Positions 8,059 to 16,610 of a stretch of 33,247 nucleotides of DNA are shown here, in pieces. The DNA is from CAYYNP01 sp964472545. Its GTDB lineage: Bacteria > Planctomycetota > Planctomycetia > Pirellulales > Thermoguttaceae. The notes beneath the pieces are model-generated. The model made no database searches and was not told the origin of the DNA. It was given only the letters and a program-made list of their open reading frames with translations. Every line of letters begins with the position of its first letter. The first letter of the stretch is position 1. The stretch is from assembly GCA_964472545.1 (NCBI GenBank), contig CAYYNP010000081.1:1-33247 (forward strand). The letters run 5' to 3'. Both the position numbers and the translations under genes were made by a program.

Positions 8059-8120
8059 GTGTTCGCGACGTACCACGTCGGGCAAGACACGTCACTTCAC
8101 GTTCGCGTTGCGTCGGGCCA

Positions 8121-8143
8121 CACGCTACCAAACTGATAGCGTG
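8121..8143. terminator. Possible hairpin between convergent genes
   Basis: cacgcta (8121-8127), a 9-nt loop, and tagcgtg (8137-8143) form a perfect 7-bp stem in the 183-nt space between two convergent genes. There is no T-run on either side, so it is at best a weak bidirectional terminator. Nothing else was seen in 8059-8241. Confidence 0.3.
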
Positions 8144-8241
8144 CGTCTTCCACGATCGGCCGGTCCGAAGCACGGCCGAAGCAGATCTTCATCGTCTCGC
8201 GGCGTCAATATCAGTGATGTCCCGTTTTCCAAAGTTGTCGT

Positions 8242-11112
8242 CTATTGGCCGGGCACTGGCATAACCGTCCGCAGCGTGGCCACCTCGTAGTTGACGAGTT
8301 CCACCGGGCCGTTGAGCCTGGCGACCTCTTCTTCCATGGGGTTGCTGAGCCAGGTTTCCCGGGGCGCGCTGGTCCACGCGAGCCGGGCTTTCCGCGTTTC
8401 GCCGGACGTGTTGAACAGCCGTACCATAAACGCCTTGCCGTCGCGGCTGGGCTTGACGGACGTGACGACGACGCCTTCGCCCTCGACACGGAACAGGGAT
8501 TCGGCGGCGGGCTTCGAAGGATCGGCCGCAAAGGCCAGCAGCGGCTGGTGAACGCCCCGGGCGATGCGCTGGGCCGCCGCCTCGTCGTACGCGCCGGCGT
8601 GCGGCGCCAAGACATAGCGAAACGGGATGACCCCTTCCTGGTAGGCTTTGTAGTTGGTGCCGTGATGGTTCATCATCACCCACGAATAGAACGTTTGGCC
8701 CGGTTCGATCTCGGTCAGCCAGCGGTCACGCGTTGGTATGACGATCGGATCGAACTGCAGCAGCGGCGCGTCGATCGTGACCCACGTCACGCCGTAATCC
8801 GCGTTCGAGACGTCGACGTATCGCTGAACGCAAAAGACGTTCCGGTTGGCCCCCTTGATCTGGTCCTTTTCCGGCCGCACGACGGCCCAGGGGATGTCGA
8901 TCCGCGCGACGCCGTCGGGTACGTTCATCGGATACGCAAAGTAGACGCTCTCCGCCGATCGTTCCTTGAGCTTATCTGTGACGTTCAGACAATCGACAAG
9001 GTCGCTGCCCGAGACGATGCGGATCTTCCGGGTTAGCTGCTTGCAGCCGGGCGCGTCGGATTCGATCGATAGGGTGGCGACCAGCGGGCCGGGGTCTTCG
9101 ACCTTGACGTTGACCGGCCCTTCGATCCGATGGTGGCCCTTGGCGCCGTCCAAGCCGCGGATATAGAGATACTCGTTGATCCCCTGCTTCCCGCTGGAGT
9201 CAACCAGATCGGCCGTGATGCCTTGGCACCGGAGGCTCTTGATGGCACCGCTCTGAGGATCGATCTCCAGCGAGATGCGCCGATTATCGAGCTTCCACCC
9301 GCTTGCCTTGGCCGTGCCGGCCGTTGTGCTCTTGCCCTTGTGGATGGTGAAACGGCGAGCACCAAACGGCGGCACGGCTCCCGGCATAAAGGCCAGCCGG
9401 CCGGAAGCAAGACGCTGCGAGGGGACGATCTCCCCCTGCACATTCTTTACGACGTCGCCGGCGGCCGACTGCTGACTGCTTACGATCGCCAGCTCCCCGT
9501 TGCGGGTCCATGACGTCGTGTTGTAGATGTCCACGGTATTCGACCCGCGGTTCTGCTCTTCGCCGACGGCCCTTTCGACGAGTTCGTCGGTCATGCGTGC
9601 CCCGTCCGTCGCGAACTTCCGCTTGTATGCGTACTGTTGAAGCGTGAAATCGCTTTCCGGCTCCGACACGCTGCAGTGGGCACCCCAGGTGTGCTCGTCG
9701 TACATCATGATCTTGATCCACGCCTCGTCGAACCGCTGGGCTGGAAAGGCCCCGGGATGGCGCATGGCCCAGAGCACTTGGGCCTGGACGAGCCTTTCGG
9801 CCGCTCGGCGATTGACGGCCAGATCGGCCGCCGAGGAAGCCGCGCCGTCTTCCCAGTAGGGCGTGAAATCGCCCGAGACGACGGGAATCTTGTCGCCATA
9901 TCGCTTTTCCAGTTCCGCGCACATTTCGCTGTTGCGGGCGATGATCATCTTCGGAAAGGCGTACTTCTGGTTCCACTCTTTGACGAAGTCGGGCAGCGCC
10001 GGGTTGGGCGGGCCATTGTCGTGTCCGATGATGTATCGGACCTGGACCATGTCGTACGGATAGCCCTCTTGCTCGAGCTCCCGAAGATACCGGACCATCT
10101 CTTTGCGGTGGTTGTTGGCGGTCGAGAACGGATCGAGTCGGCTGCCCGGCTTCGATCCGTAAAACCAGCAATACCCCTCGCCGGCCATCCAGAAGAGGAT
10201 CTTCTGCTTGCCCGACGGGGACTTCCAGTAGAACGGCCGATCGCCCCATTCGTACACGTGGCCGATCCGGTAGCTGAAGTTGGGTCCGGACGTGAGGTAT
10301 TTTACGCCGCAGTGGGCCAACGCGGTCACGAATCCCCAACTGTGTCCGGGGATGTCCGATTCCATGGCGGAGACAATCGGCGGCAGGTCGTACTTCTTCT
10401 CGAATCGCTTGGCGCTGCCGGTCAACTCGATCAGTTCTTCCTCCGAATAGAGCCCGGTCATCGCCTGGGCGTACAGCGCGTCCTGGTGTATGTAGCCGTC
10501 CTTGGCCGCCTTGATGAACTGCTGCTTCTCGTCGGGCTCTGCCGTACGCAGGAATTCCTCGATCGCCCACATGCCTTCGGGATGCCATTTGAAGCGGGCG
10601 TCTTCCGGGTAGTCTTTCGACGCCTCGATATACTCCATGGCCTTCCGCAGGCCGTCCACCTGAATTCGCAGCACCTCTTCCTGGAGATGCGTGTAGCCGA
10701 TATCGAGATGCGTGTGGTGGACCAGGTAGACTTCCCACTTCCGCTCCGCGGCTATCGTCGCGCGGGCATGGAGCGTCTTCCGGCCGATCTTCACCGAAAT
10801 CTCGGCATTCGCGGGTTCCTTGGGGTTCTCGATCGGCAGATAGAGGTCGACCGCGTCGAGTGGATTCCCGCCGGGGCTTACTTGCCGGACAAACGTCTTG
10901 CCTTGGAACGTTGTTTCCACGCGTGCCGGTTCCGTCAACTTCTGCCCGGCAAACCTGAGCGTGACCACCCGGCTCGGCCCGTCCTTGTGATGGTACCAGA
11001 AGGGTTTCACCGTGGCGGTCACTTGCGGCGCGGCTCCCGCCTTGCCGTGCAAATTCGATCCCCACGCCACGATCATGATTGCCAGCGCCGGCAGTATCGT
11101 AGTTCTTCTCAT
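8242..11112 (-). CDS. Secreted GH38 alpha-mannosidase-like glycoside hydrolase
   Basis: About 956 residues from the ATG at 11112 (signal peptide MRRTTILPALAIMIVAWG..); ATGs at 11133 and 11151 are alternatives without better ribosome sites. After an N-terminal beta domain comes the GH38 catalytic region: HHTHLDIGYT supplies the zinc-binding His135/Asp137 pair and MESDIPGHSWG contains the presumed nucleophile Asp253 (numbered from 11112). The large beta-sandwich C-terminal half expected of the family follows. GH38 enzymes remove alpha-linked mannose from glycans; export suggests an external glycan. It is divergent from the propeller/beta-helix run beginning at 11493 and convergent with the RbfA-like gene. 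Substrate linkage cannot be told. Confidence 0.9.
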   Translation of the reverse strand: MRRTTILPALAIMIVAWGSNLHGKAGAAPQVTATVKPFWYHHKDGPSRVVTLRFAGQKLTEPARVETTFQGKTFVRQVSPGGNPLDAVDLYLPIENPKEPANAEISVKIGRKTLHARATIAAERKWEVYLVHHTHLDIGYTHLQEEVLRIQVDGLRKAMEYIEASKDYPEDARFKWHPEGMWAIEEFLRTAEPDEKQQFIKAAKDGYIHQDALYAQAMTGLYSEEELIELTGSAKRFEKKYDLPPIVSAMESDIPGHSWGFVTALAHCGVKYLTSGPNFSYRIGHVYEWGDRPFYWKSPSGKQKILFWMAGEGYCWFYGSKPGSRLDPFSTANNHRKEMVRYLRELEQEGYPYDMVQVRYIIGHDNGPPNPALPDFVKEWNQKYAFPKMIIARNSEMCAELEKRYGDKIPVVSGDFTPYWEDGAASSAADLAVNRRAAERLVQAQVLWAMRHPGAFPAQRFDEAWIKIMMYDEHTWGAHCSVSEPESDFTLQQYAYKRKFATDGARMTDELVERAVGEEQNRGSNTVDIYNTTSWTRNGELAIVSSQQSAAGDVVKNVQGEIVPSQRLASGRLAFMPGAVPPFGARRFTIHKGKSTTAGTAKASGWKLDNRRISLEIDPQSGAIKSLRCQGITADLVDSSGKQGINEYLYIRGLDGAKGHHRIEGPVNVKVEDPGPLVATLSIESDAPGCKQLTRKIRIVSGSDLVDCLNVTDKLKERSAESVYFAYPMNVPDGVARIDIPWAVVRPEKDQIKGANRNVFCVQRYVDVSNADYGVTWVTIDAPLLQFDPIVIPTRDRWLTEIEPGQTFYSWVMMNHHGTNYKAYQEGVIPFRYVLAPHAGAYDEAAAQRIARGVHQPLLAFAADPSKPAAESLFRVEGEGVVVTSVKPSRDGKAFMVRLFNTSGETRKARLAWTSAPRETWLSNPMEEEVARLNGPVELVNYEVATLRTVMPVPGQ

Positions 11113-11373
11113 CGCATCTCGCTTTCGCATAGTTGATCGGACGACACGCATCCCAACGGGGCGATTTTCTCAGAGGGCCGCTGAGAAAGCAAGCAACCGT
11201 GCAGATGCCGGTACGCGGCGTTAAGTACGGAGGCGCAACCGGGGCATGACGAAACGCGCCGCTCACAGCGGCCGCCCCCGTCCGCTGGGGGGCGATTTGA
11301 CGCGGCGCGTCACTCGTTGGCCGCCAACTTCAGCCCAGGGTGAAGGCTCCCCGTTTCCTCGCTCTGCGATAGG

Positions 11374-11405
11374 TTGCTCGCATGCTGACCGTGGTTCGCT
11401 ATACT
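11374..11405 (+). promoter_or_regulatory. Weak candidate promoter for the 11.5-18.3 kb run
   Basis: TATACT at 11400-11405 (five of six matches to TATAAT) has TTGCTC at 11374-11379 upstream, but the 20-nt spacer is too long for a good sigma-70 promoter. Apart from this, nothing was recognised in 11113-11492, the divergent region between the mannosidase and the plus-strand run. Confidence 0.25.
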
Positions 11406-11492
11406 GGCCGGTGTATCGGCCTTGCCCTCCGGAGAGCATGAGCGTTCGTGCCCTTTGAACGCCGATTCCCGAAACCGAAAAGGAGCGTCAAC

Positions 11493-11687
11493 GTGAAAAC
11501 CGCCAACGCTGCGTCGAAATCTGTGCTGTTCGCGGCCGCGTTTGTTGGACTGGTAGGCGTGTCGAGTTCGGGGGCAGCGGAGAAGTCGTGGAAGGACGAG
11601 ACCGGGCATACCTATATCGGATTCCGGCGCGGCCGATCGGTTCAATCTGCGGATGTCCTGTATTCACGATGGACTCTTCTGAGGTGA
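11493..11687 (+). CDS. Tiny secreted peptide or remnant of a secreted protein
   Basis: 64 codons beginning with GTG at 11493, with AGGAG 7 nt upstream. The product is a clear signal peptide (VLFAAAFVGLVGVSSSGAAE) plus about 38 residues (KSWKDETGHTYIGFRRGRS...) with no recognised domain. It ends 25 nt before the first propeller gene. The strong ribosome site together with an abrupt end suggests either a genuine small exported peptide leading the operon or the 5' stump of a larger secreted protein whose remainder has been lost. I see no continuation of the protein in other frames. Confidence 0.5.
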   Translation: MKTANAASKSVLFAAAFVGLVGVSSSGAAEKSWKDETGHTYIGFRRGRSVQSADVLYSRWTLLR

Positions 11688-11712
11688 CCTCTTGCCTAGG
11701 AAAGGAATGAAC

Positions 11713-12906
11713 ATGAAGGAGCTTTCACAACTGTTCGGCATTGTCGCCCTTGCGTGCGTTACGGCCGCAACCACCCGCAACGCCGCAAGTTCGGCGGAAG
11801 TAGACCTGCCGAGATCGGCAATCGACGAGAAACCGATTTATGAGAACTGGCCCGAAGAAGTTCCGAACGGACAGATCGTCGTCGCTATGGACGGTGCGGT
11901 CTTGATTTTCAAGGGCTACGGCGCCCGCACGGAAGAAGCCAAGTACATTGCCGTCAAACGAAGCGAAGACGGCGGAAGAACGTGGAGCAAGGAAGAAGAA
12001 GTCGGCGATATGGTCAAGGTCGACGGCGACATGAGCGACGCCGGACGCTACCCAAACAACAACTGGGCCCACTTGGGCAACGTCACCGTCGACGAAACGA
12101 CGGGCGACGTCATGGTCTTTCTCTCGACCCTCAAAGCGGCTGAGAAACTCTACAGGAGTACGGACAACGGCAAGACGTGGAAGCTTGAAGATACGACGAT
12201 CAAGCCCGGTAAGGACGGTTGGATGCCGGCAACTAACGGAGCCTGCGATCCGGGCGTCACGATCAAGTACGGCCCGAAGAAGGGGCGGCTGGTGATGCCG
12301 GCTCGCGTTTTTGTCGAGTATCTCAACAAGGGACATAATCGACGCCGATTCAACGATCTTTACGCCATGGCGCTCTACAGCGACGACCACGGCCGGACGT
12401 GGTTGTCCTCCGAACCGTTCCCGATCCGTGGGACGGGCGAATCAGGATTGGCCGAACTGCGTGACGGTACGATCTATCACAACTCACGAACGCACATGCG
12501 CGGCGGTAATCGCCGGATCGCTTACAGCCGCGATGCCGGCGAGACGTGGTACGGCGAGCACGAGGATCCGACGCTGTTCGACGGGCCTCCGGATGTTTAC
12601 GGCTGCAAAGCTGCATTAGCGCGATTGCGTTACGACGATCGCGACGTCCTGTTGTTCTGCTCGCCGGGCCGCAAGGACATGCGACACGACTTCACGATTT
12701 GGGTGAGCTTCGACGGCGGCAAGACGTGGCCTTACAAGAAGCTGGTCAAATCGGGCCCCGGCAACTATCCCTGGATGGCCGTTGGGCGTCCGGGAACGCC
12801 GAGCGAGAACACGGTTTACGTTCTCGCTGGAAAGGACTGGTGCGCCCGGTTCAATCTGGCCTGGTTGTTCTCCGACAGCGAAGATCGACCGACTGTCGAG
12901 AAGTAG
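11713..12906 (+). CDS. Secreted BNR/Asp-box propeller protein, sialidase-like (copy 1)
   Basis: 397 residues from ATG 11713, six nt after an AGGA patch; ATGs at 11692 and 11707 are also in frame. Signal peptide, then a beta-propeller with five Asp-boxes: SEDGGRTW, STDNGKTW, SDDHGRTW, SRDAGETW and SFDGGKTW. This layout is that of GH33 sialidases and their relatives. However, where sialidases have the first catalytic arginine (RIP), this protein reads EVP, and I could not place the full arginine triad, so cleavage of sialic acid should not be assumed. It is closely related along its length to the next gene. Export and neighbours suggest glycan binding or hydrolysis. Confidence 0.85.
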   Translation: MKELSQLFGIVALACVTAATTRNAASSAEVDLPRSAIDEKPIYENWPEEVPNGQIVVAMDGAVLIFKGYGARTEEAKYIAVKRSEDGGRTWSKEEEVGDMVKVDGDMSDAGRYPNNNWAHLGNVTVDETTGDVMVFLSTLKAAEKLYRSTDNGKTWKLEDTTIKPGKDGWMPATNGACDPGVTIKYGPKKGRLVMPARVFVEYLNKGHNRRRFNDLYAMALYSDDHGRTWLSSEPFPIRGTGESGLAELRDGTIYHNSRTHMRGGNRRIAYSRDAGETWYGEHEDPTLFDGPPDVYGCKAALARLRYDDRDVLLFCSPGRKDMRHDFTIWVSFDGGKTWPYKKLVKSGPGNYPWMAVGRPGTPSENTVYVLAGKDWCARFNLAWLFSDSEDRPTVEK

Positions 12907-12937
12907 CCGAACGTGACGTAAAGGAGACAATGGCAAG

Positions 12938-14194
12938 ATGAAGAGCATGCAGAATTGGTTCTTCAAATCGCGAGGCGCGTTTGTTATGAGAACCGGTTTT
13001 CGATTGCCCGTGGTGTTGCCGTGTTTGATGACGGTATTGGTTGGCATCGCCGGTCCGAACGATGGCGCATCTGCGGCCGAGCCGGAGGATTTGACCGGCG
13101 CCGAGCCGTTCTTCGAGGTGTGGGACGAGGAGATCCCCGTCATGGGCCATCTCGCCGTGGCTACCGACGGCACCGTGCTGCTGTTTACGGAACAACGCGA
13201 AAAGGGCGCCGTCGAACTCAAACGTAGCGAGGACGGCGGCAAGACCTGGAGCGAGCCGATCGAGGTCGGCAAGCGGGTCAAGATCGACGCAGACATGTCG
13301 GACGACGGCAGATACAGGGGCGAACACGTCGGATTCAGCGAGCTGGCCAACGTGACCGTCGACGAAAACACCGGAGACGTGATGGCCTTTGCCGGCAGCT
13401 TGAAGCCCGCGCCGATCCTCTACCGCAGCCGCGACCACGGTAAGACCTGGAACACCGAGAAGATCGTGATTAAGCCGGACCGCCACGGCTGGGTGGCCAC
13501 GACCTACTGCTGCGATCCGGGTATCACCTTGCGTTACGGGGCAAAGAAAGGTCGACTCTTGATGCCGGCACAGGTGTTCGTCGGATCCGTGAACGATGAC
13601 GGCAGTCGCACGTACTTGAACAAGGGCCAGAATCGCAAGTACTTCGCCCAACGTTACAGCAACGCACTGCTGAGCGACGACGGCGGGAAGACGTGGTTTC
13701 ACAGCGCTCCGTTTCCGCTGCTGGGAACCGCCGAACCATCGCTGGCCGAATTGAGCGACGGCCGCATCTACTACAACGCGCGGTCCCACGTCCGACCCGG
13801 CAACAAAATCGTCGGCTACAGCGACGACGGCGGCGAAACCTGGAAGGACGGACACGAGGACGACGAACTCTTCGACGGGCCTCCCGACGTGTACGGCTGC
13901 AAGAGCGGACTCGTTCGCCTTGCGTACGACGACTGCGACTTCCTCGTCTTCAGTTCGCCGGGGCGTCGGGATATACGCCACGATATAACGGTCTGGGTCA
14001 GCTTCGACGGCGGCGACACCTGGCCGGTAAAGCGCCTCGTCAAGGAAGGCCCGGGCAACTACACGTGGCTCGCGGCGGGCCGCAACGGAACGCCCAGCGA
14101 AGGCATGATTTATCTGGTCGCCGGCAAGGATTGGATGGCGCGGTTCAACCTGGCGTGGATCATGGAGAACCGGCAACTTCCCGAAAAGGAGTAG
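12938..14194 (+). CDS. Secreted BNR/Asp-box propeller protein, sialidase-like (copy 2)
   Basis: 418 residues; a signal peptide follows a short basic N-terminal extension, and an ATG at residue 17 could be the real start. AGGAG lies 11 nt before the chosen ATG. Five Asp-boxes (SEDGGKTW, SRDHGKTW, SDDGGKTW, SDDGGETW, SFDGGDTW) match those of copy 1 in order, and blocks such as FDGPPDVYGCK, GGxTWP and VLAGKDW/LVAGKDW are shared, so the two genes arose by tandem duplication. Where sialidases have RIP it has EIP. It starts 31 nt after copy 1 and ends 3 nt before the beta-helix gene, whose ribosome site lies inside its last codons, so the three are surely one operon. Confidence 0.87.
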   Translation: MKSMQNWFFKSRGAFVMRTGFRLPVVLPCLMTVLVGIAGPNDGASAAEPEDLTGAEPFFEVWDEEIPVMGHLAVATDGTVLLFTEQREKGAVELKRSEDGGKTWSEPIEVGKRVKIDADMSDDGRYRGEHVGFSELANVTVDENTGDVMAFAGSLKPAPILYRSRDHGKTWNTEKIVIKPDRHGWVATTYCCDPGITLRYGAKKGRLLMPAQVFVGSVNDDGSRTYLNKGQNRKYFAQRYSNALLSDDGGKTWFHSAPFPLLGTAEPSLAELSDGRIYYNARSHVRPGNKIVGYSDDGGETWKDGHEDDELFDGPPDVYGCKSGLVRLAYDDCDFLVFSSPGRRDIRHDITVWVSFDGGDTWPVKRLVKEGPGNYTWLAAGRNGTPSEGMIYLVAGKDWMARFNLAWIMENRQLPEKE

Positions 14195-14197
14195 CTT

Positions 14198-16366
14198 GTG
14201 ATCGAGATTGCCTGTCTGTTGCTGACCTTGCCGACCTTTGCGGAGGCCGCGCCGAGAGCGGACTTCTATGTGGCCGCAAACGGCAACGATGCGTGGAGCG
14301 GACGCCTCGCGGACCCCAATGCCGCGCAGACGGACGGCCCGCTTGCATCGCTTGAAGGGGGACGCAACGCCATCCGCAAGATGAAGACGACGTCCGACTT
14401 GACCGGGCCGGTAACGGTTCTGCTGCGCGGCGGAACCTATCGAACGCTCGAGCCCGTGGAGTTTCTGCCCGTCGATTCCGGCGGCCAAAACGCTCCGATT
14501 ACCTACGCGGCCTATCCGGGAGAGGAACCGATCATCAGCGGCGGGATATCGATCACGGGCTGGAAGGAAGCGGAAGACGGAATTTGGACCGCTAGAGTCC
14601 CACCCCCCGCAGGAGACCGATGGCGTTTTCGTGAGATGTGGGTCAACGGCAGAAGGTGCGTACCCGCACGAACGCCGGACTTCGGCAAAGCCCTTTGGGG
14701 AGGACCTGCTGCCAAACGCCAGGGAAACGAGGTCGGTGATCCGGCCTTCGAGTACTCACACATTACGTACGGGGAAGAAGACAGCAACCTGTGGAACGGG
14801 CTCTCTGAGGCAGAAGACAAGGGCATCTTCGTGGCGTTCCACAGCTTCACATCAAGCAGGCATCATATCGGCCCCATCGACAAACGAAGAAGAGCCGTCT
14901 TCTCTCCCAACCCATGTGAGAAGCAGGGGCTTCAAGGCCGGCGATACTACGTCGCCTATAACCGTCAGTCGCTCGATGCTCCCGGCGAGTGGTATCTCGA
15001 TACGGAAAAGTGGATCGTCAGCTACTACCCTCGCGAGGGCGAGGATATGACCAATGCCGAAGTGCTCGTGCCGTCCGGACGGACCCTGCTCAGACTCCAA
15101 GGTAACTCCGCCTCGGATGAATGGGTCGAGCACCTGCGCTTCGAGGGCCTCTCTTTCCAGTACACCGACTGGCTCATGGGCGATGATACCATGATGGACG
15201 GACATTCTGCCATGGAGTATGACCCGACAACCTCAGCGGCCGTCCACATGGCCTACACGAGACATTGCACGGTGACAGGCTGCGAAATCGTGCATACCGG
15301 CAATTGGGGCCTGCAGTTCGGCGAGGGCTGCAGGAACAACAGAGCCGAGAAGTGCCACCTCCATGATCTCGGCGCCGGCGGAGTGGTCCTGGGGGAGAAC
15401 GAGAAACTCGAGCACGACGGTCAAAGGGCCGAACACAACGTCGTGCACAACTGTTTCATCCATCACGGAGGCCGGGTCTTCCACGCCGCGGTAGGCGTCT
15501 GGATCGGCTCGAGCAATCACAGCACCATATCCCACAATGAAATCTCCGATCTCTACTGGTGCGGCATCACGGCTTCTCGTGCCGCAGACGTCTCCGGCCA
15601 TACCAGGAACAACCTGATCGAATACAACCACATCCATCACCTGGCGTGGAACGTTCTCAAAGATCTGGGGGGTATCTACACGACGGGCCCGTCGCCGGGT
15701 ACCGTCATACGAAACAACGTGATCCACCATATCAGTTCCATCGTCCGCCGCGGGCGCGGGATCTATCTCGATCAGGGGAGCGCCGATATCGTCGTCGAAA
15801 ACAACCTGGTCTACCTGGTCAACGACGGTGCCTTTCATCAGAACTGGGGAAAGAACAATACGGCGAGGAACAACATCTTCGTCTATGCGGATGAATACGG
15901 CGTGATCACCGGCGGCGGTTCATGGCAAGGCGGAGGCGAGAAAGGCGTTCCTTACACGTTTGAAGGGAATATCGTCTGCACGCGTCGGGGAGTTCCCGCG
16001 AAAAACGTTGCCCAAGAGGTCCGCAGCGATCGGAATCTCTTTTGGCAGGAGAAGGAACCGGAGCGACTGCGCCAGTGGCTTCGGGGAGAACAAGGCAGGC
16101 ACCGGGAAGTCAATTCGATCGTCGCCGACCCTCTGTTCGTCGACGCCGAAAAGTTCGACTTCAGGCTTCGCGACACGTCCCCGGCGATCGGTGAAATCGG
16201 CTTTGAACCGTTCGACCCGCGTCAAGCAGGTCTGGTCGGCGATGCAGAGTGGACGTCGCTTCCCGAGAGAATCAAACGCCCCGCAATGAAGTTCTGGTCG
16301 CAGCGTTCGCAGGAACTGAACGCCTCTGGTGACACGGCCCGCTGGAGGGCCGGACTCACTCCATGA
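14198..16366 (+). CDS. Secreted right-handed parallel beta-helix protein (possible GH141-like hydrolase)
   Basis: 722 residues starting with GTG, six nt after AGGAG and only 3 nt past the previous stop, hence translationally coupled. A short signal peptide (IACLLLTLPTFAEAA) precedes FYVAANGNDAWSGRLADP, a typical opening of secreted beta-helix enzymes. The middle (about residues 345-600) is rich in N-N-x-I/V turns such as ISHNEISD, LIEYNHIHH, VIRNNVIHH and VVENNLVYL, the ladder pattern of a right-handed parallel beta-helix. ADPLFVD and SPAIG near the end are also common there. Relatives include polysaccharide lyases, epimerases and GH141 fucosidase/xylanase enzymes; the match to GH141 is by general resemblance only. 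Confidence 0.82.
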   Translation: MIEIACLLLTLPTFAEAAPRADFYVAANGNDAWSGRLADPNAAQTDGPLASLEGGRNAIRKMKTTSDLTGPVTVLLRGGTYRTLEPVEFLPVDSGGQNAPITYAAYPGEEPIISGGISITGWKEAEDGIWTARVPPPAGDRWRFREMWVNGRRCVPARTPDFGKALWGGPAAKRQGNEVGDPAFEYSHITYGEEDSNLWNGLSEAEDKGIFVAFHSFTSSRHHIGPIDKRRRAVFSPNPCEKQGLQGRRYYVAYNRQSLDAPGEWYLDTEKWIVSYYPREGEDMTNAEVLVPSGRTLLRLQGNSASDEWVEHLRFEGLSFQYTDWLMGDDTMMDGHSAMEYDPTTSAAVHMAYTRHCTVTGCEIVHTGNWGLQFGEGCRNNRAEKCHLHDLGAGGVVLGENEKLEHDGQRAEHNVVHNCFIHHGGRVFHAAVGVWIGSSNHSTISHNEISDLYWCGITASRAADVSGHTRNNLIEYNHIHHLAWNVLKDLGGIYTTGPSPGTVIRNNVIHHISSIVRRGRGIYLDQGSADIVVENNLVYLVNDGAFHQNWGKNNTARNNIFVYADEYGVITGGGSWQGGGEKGVPYTFEGNIVCTRRGVPAKNVAQEVRSDRNLFWQEKEPERLRQWLRGEQGRHREVNSIVADPLFVDAEKFDFRLRDTSPAIGEIGFEPFDPRQAGLVGDAEWTSLPERIKRPAMKFWSQRSQELNASGDTARWRAGLTP

Positions 16367-16467
16367 CCGTCGCCTAGATGTGGGCGAATAGAACTGGCAG
16401 GCCTTGCTGGGGCCGTCGGCCCGTTCTCGAAAGCCGAGCGAACGGTCATCCCAACAGGAGGAAGACC

Positions 16468-16587
16468 ATGAATCTGGCGAAGAGCCTGTTGTGGCCGGCA
16501 TCGCCCCTCGTTTTGTCCGGGCTTTCGATTCGACGAGTGTCCGGTCGGCTGGTACAATTGGCGGATGGAGCTTTGACCTACAAGTGA
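16468..16587 (+). CDS. Possible small ORF with strong ribosome site
   Basis: 39 codons (MNLAKSLLWPASPLVLSG...) directly after AGGAGGA with ideal spacing, in the 244-nt gap before the next large gene. The beginning resembles a signal peptide but has no cleavage-like end. Like the peptide at 11493 it may be a gene stump or leader. A TACAAT at 16553-16558 inside it could be a -10 box for the following gene, but no convincing -35 box was found. Confidence 0.3.
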   Translation: MNLAKSLLWPASPLVLSGLSIRRVSGRLVQLADGALTYK

Positions 16588-16610
16588 ATAAAGCAGAGCG
16601 GAGATTCCCA

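Noticed and set aside
9637..11136. A 499-codon plus-strand open frame inside the mannosidase gene
   Set aside because: The opposite strand encodes all GH38 motifs; the plus-strand product has no recognisable domain and no ribosome site.
12851..14488. A 545-codon open frame on the minus strand opposite the second propeller gene and its neighbours
   Set aside because: It is the antisense of genes with clear Asp-boxes and signal peptides; the product is Val/Ala/Arg-rich with no motif, as usual for shadows in GC-rich coding DNA.
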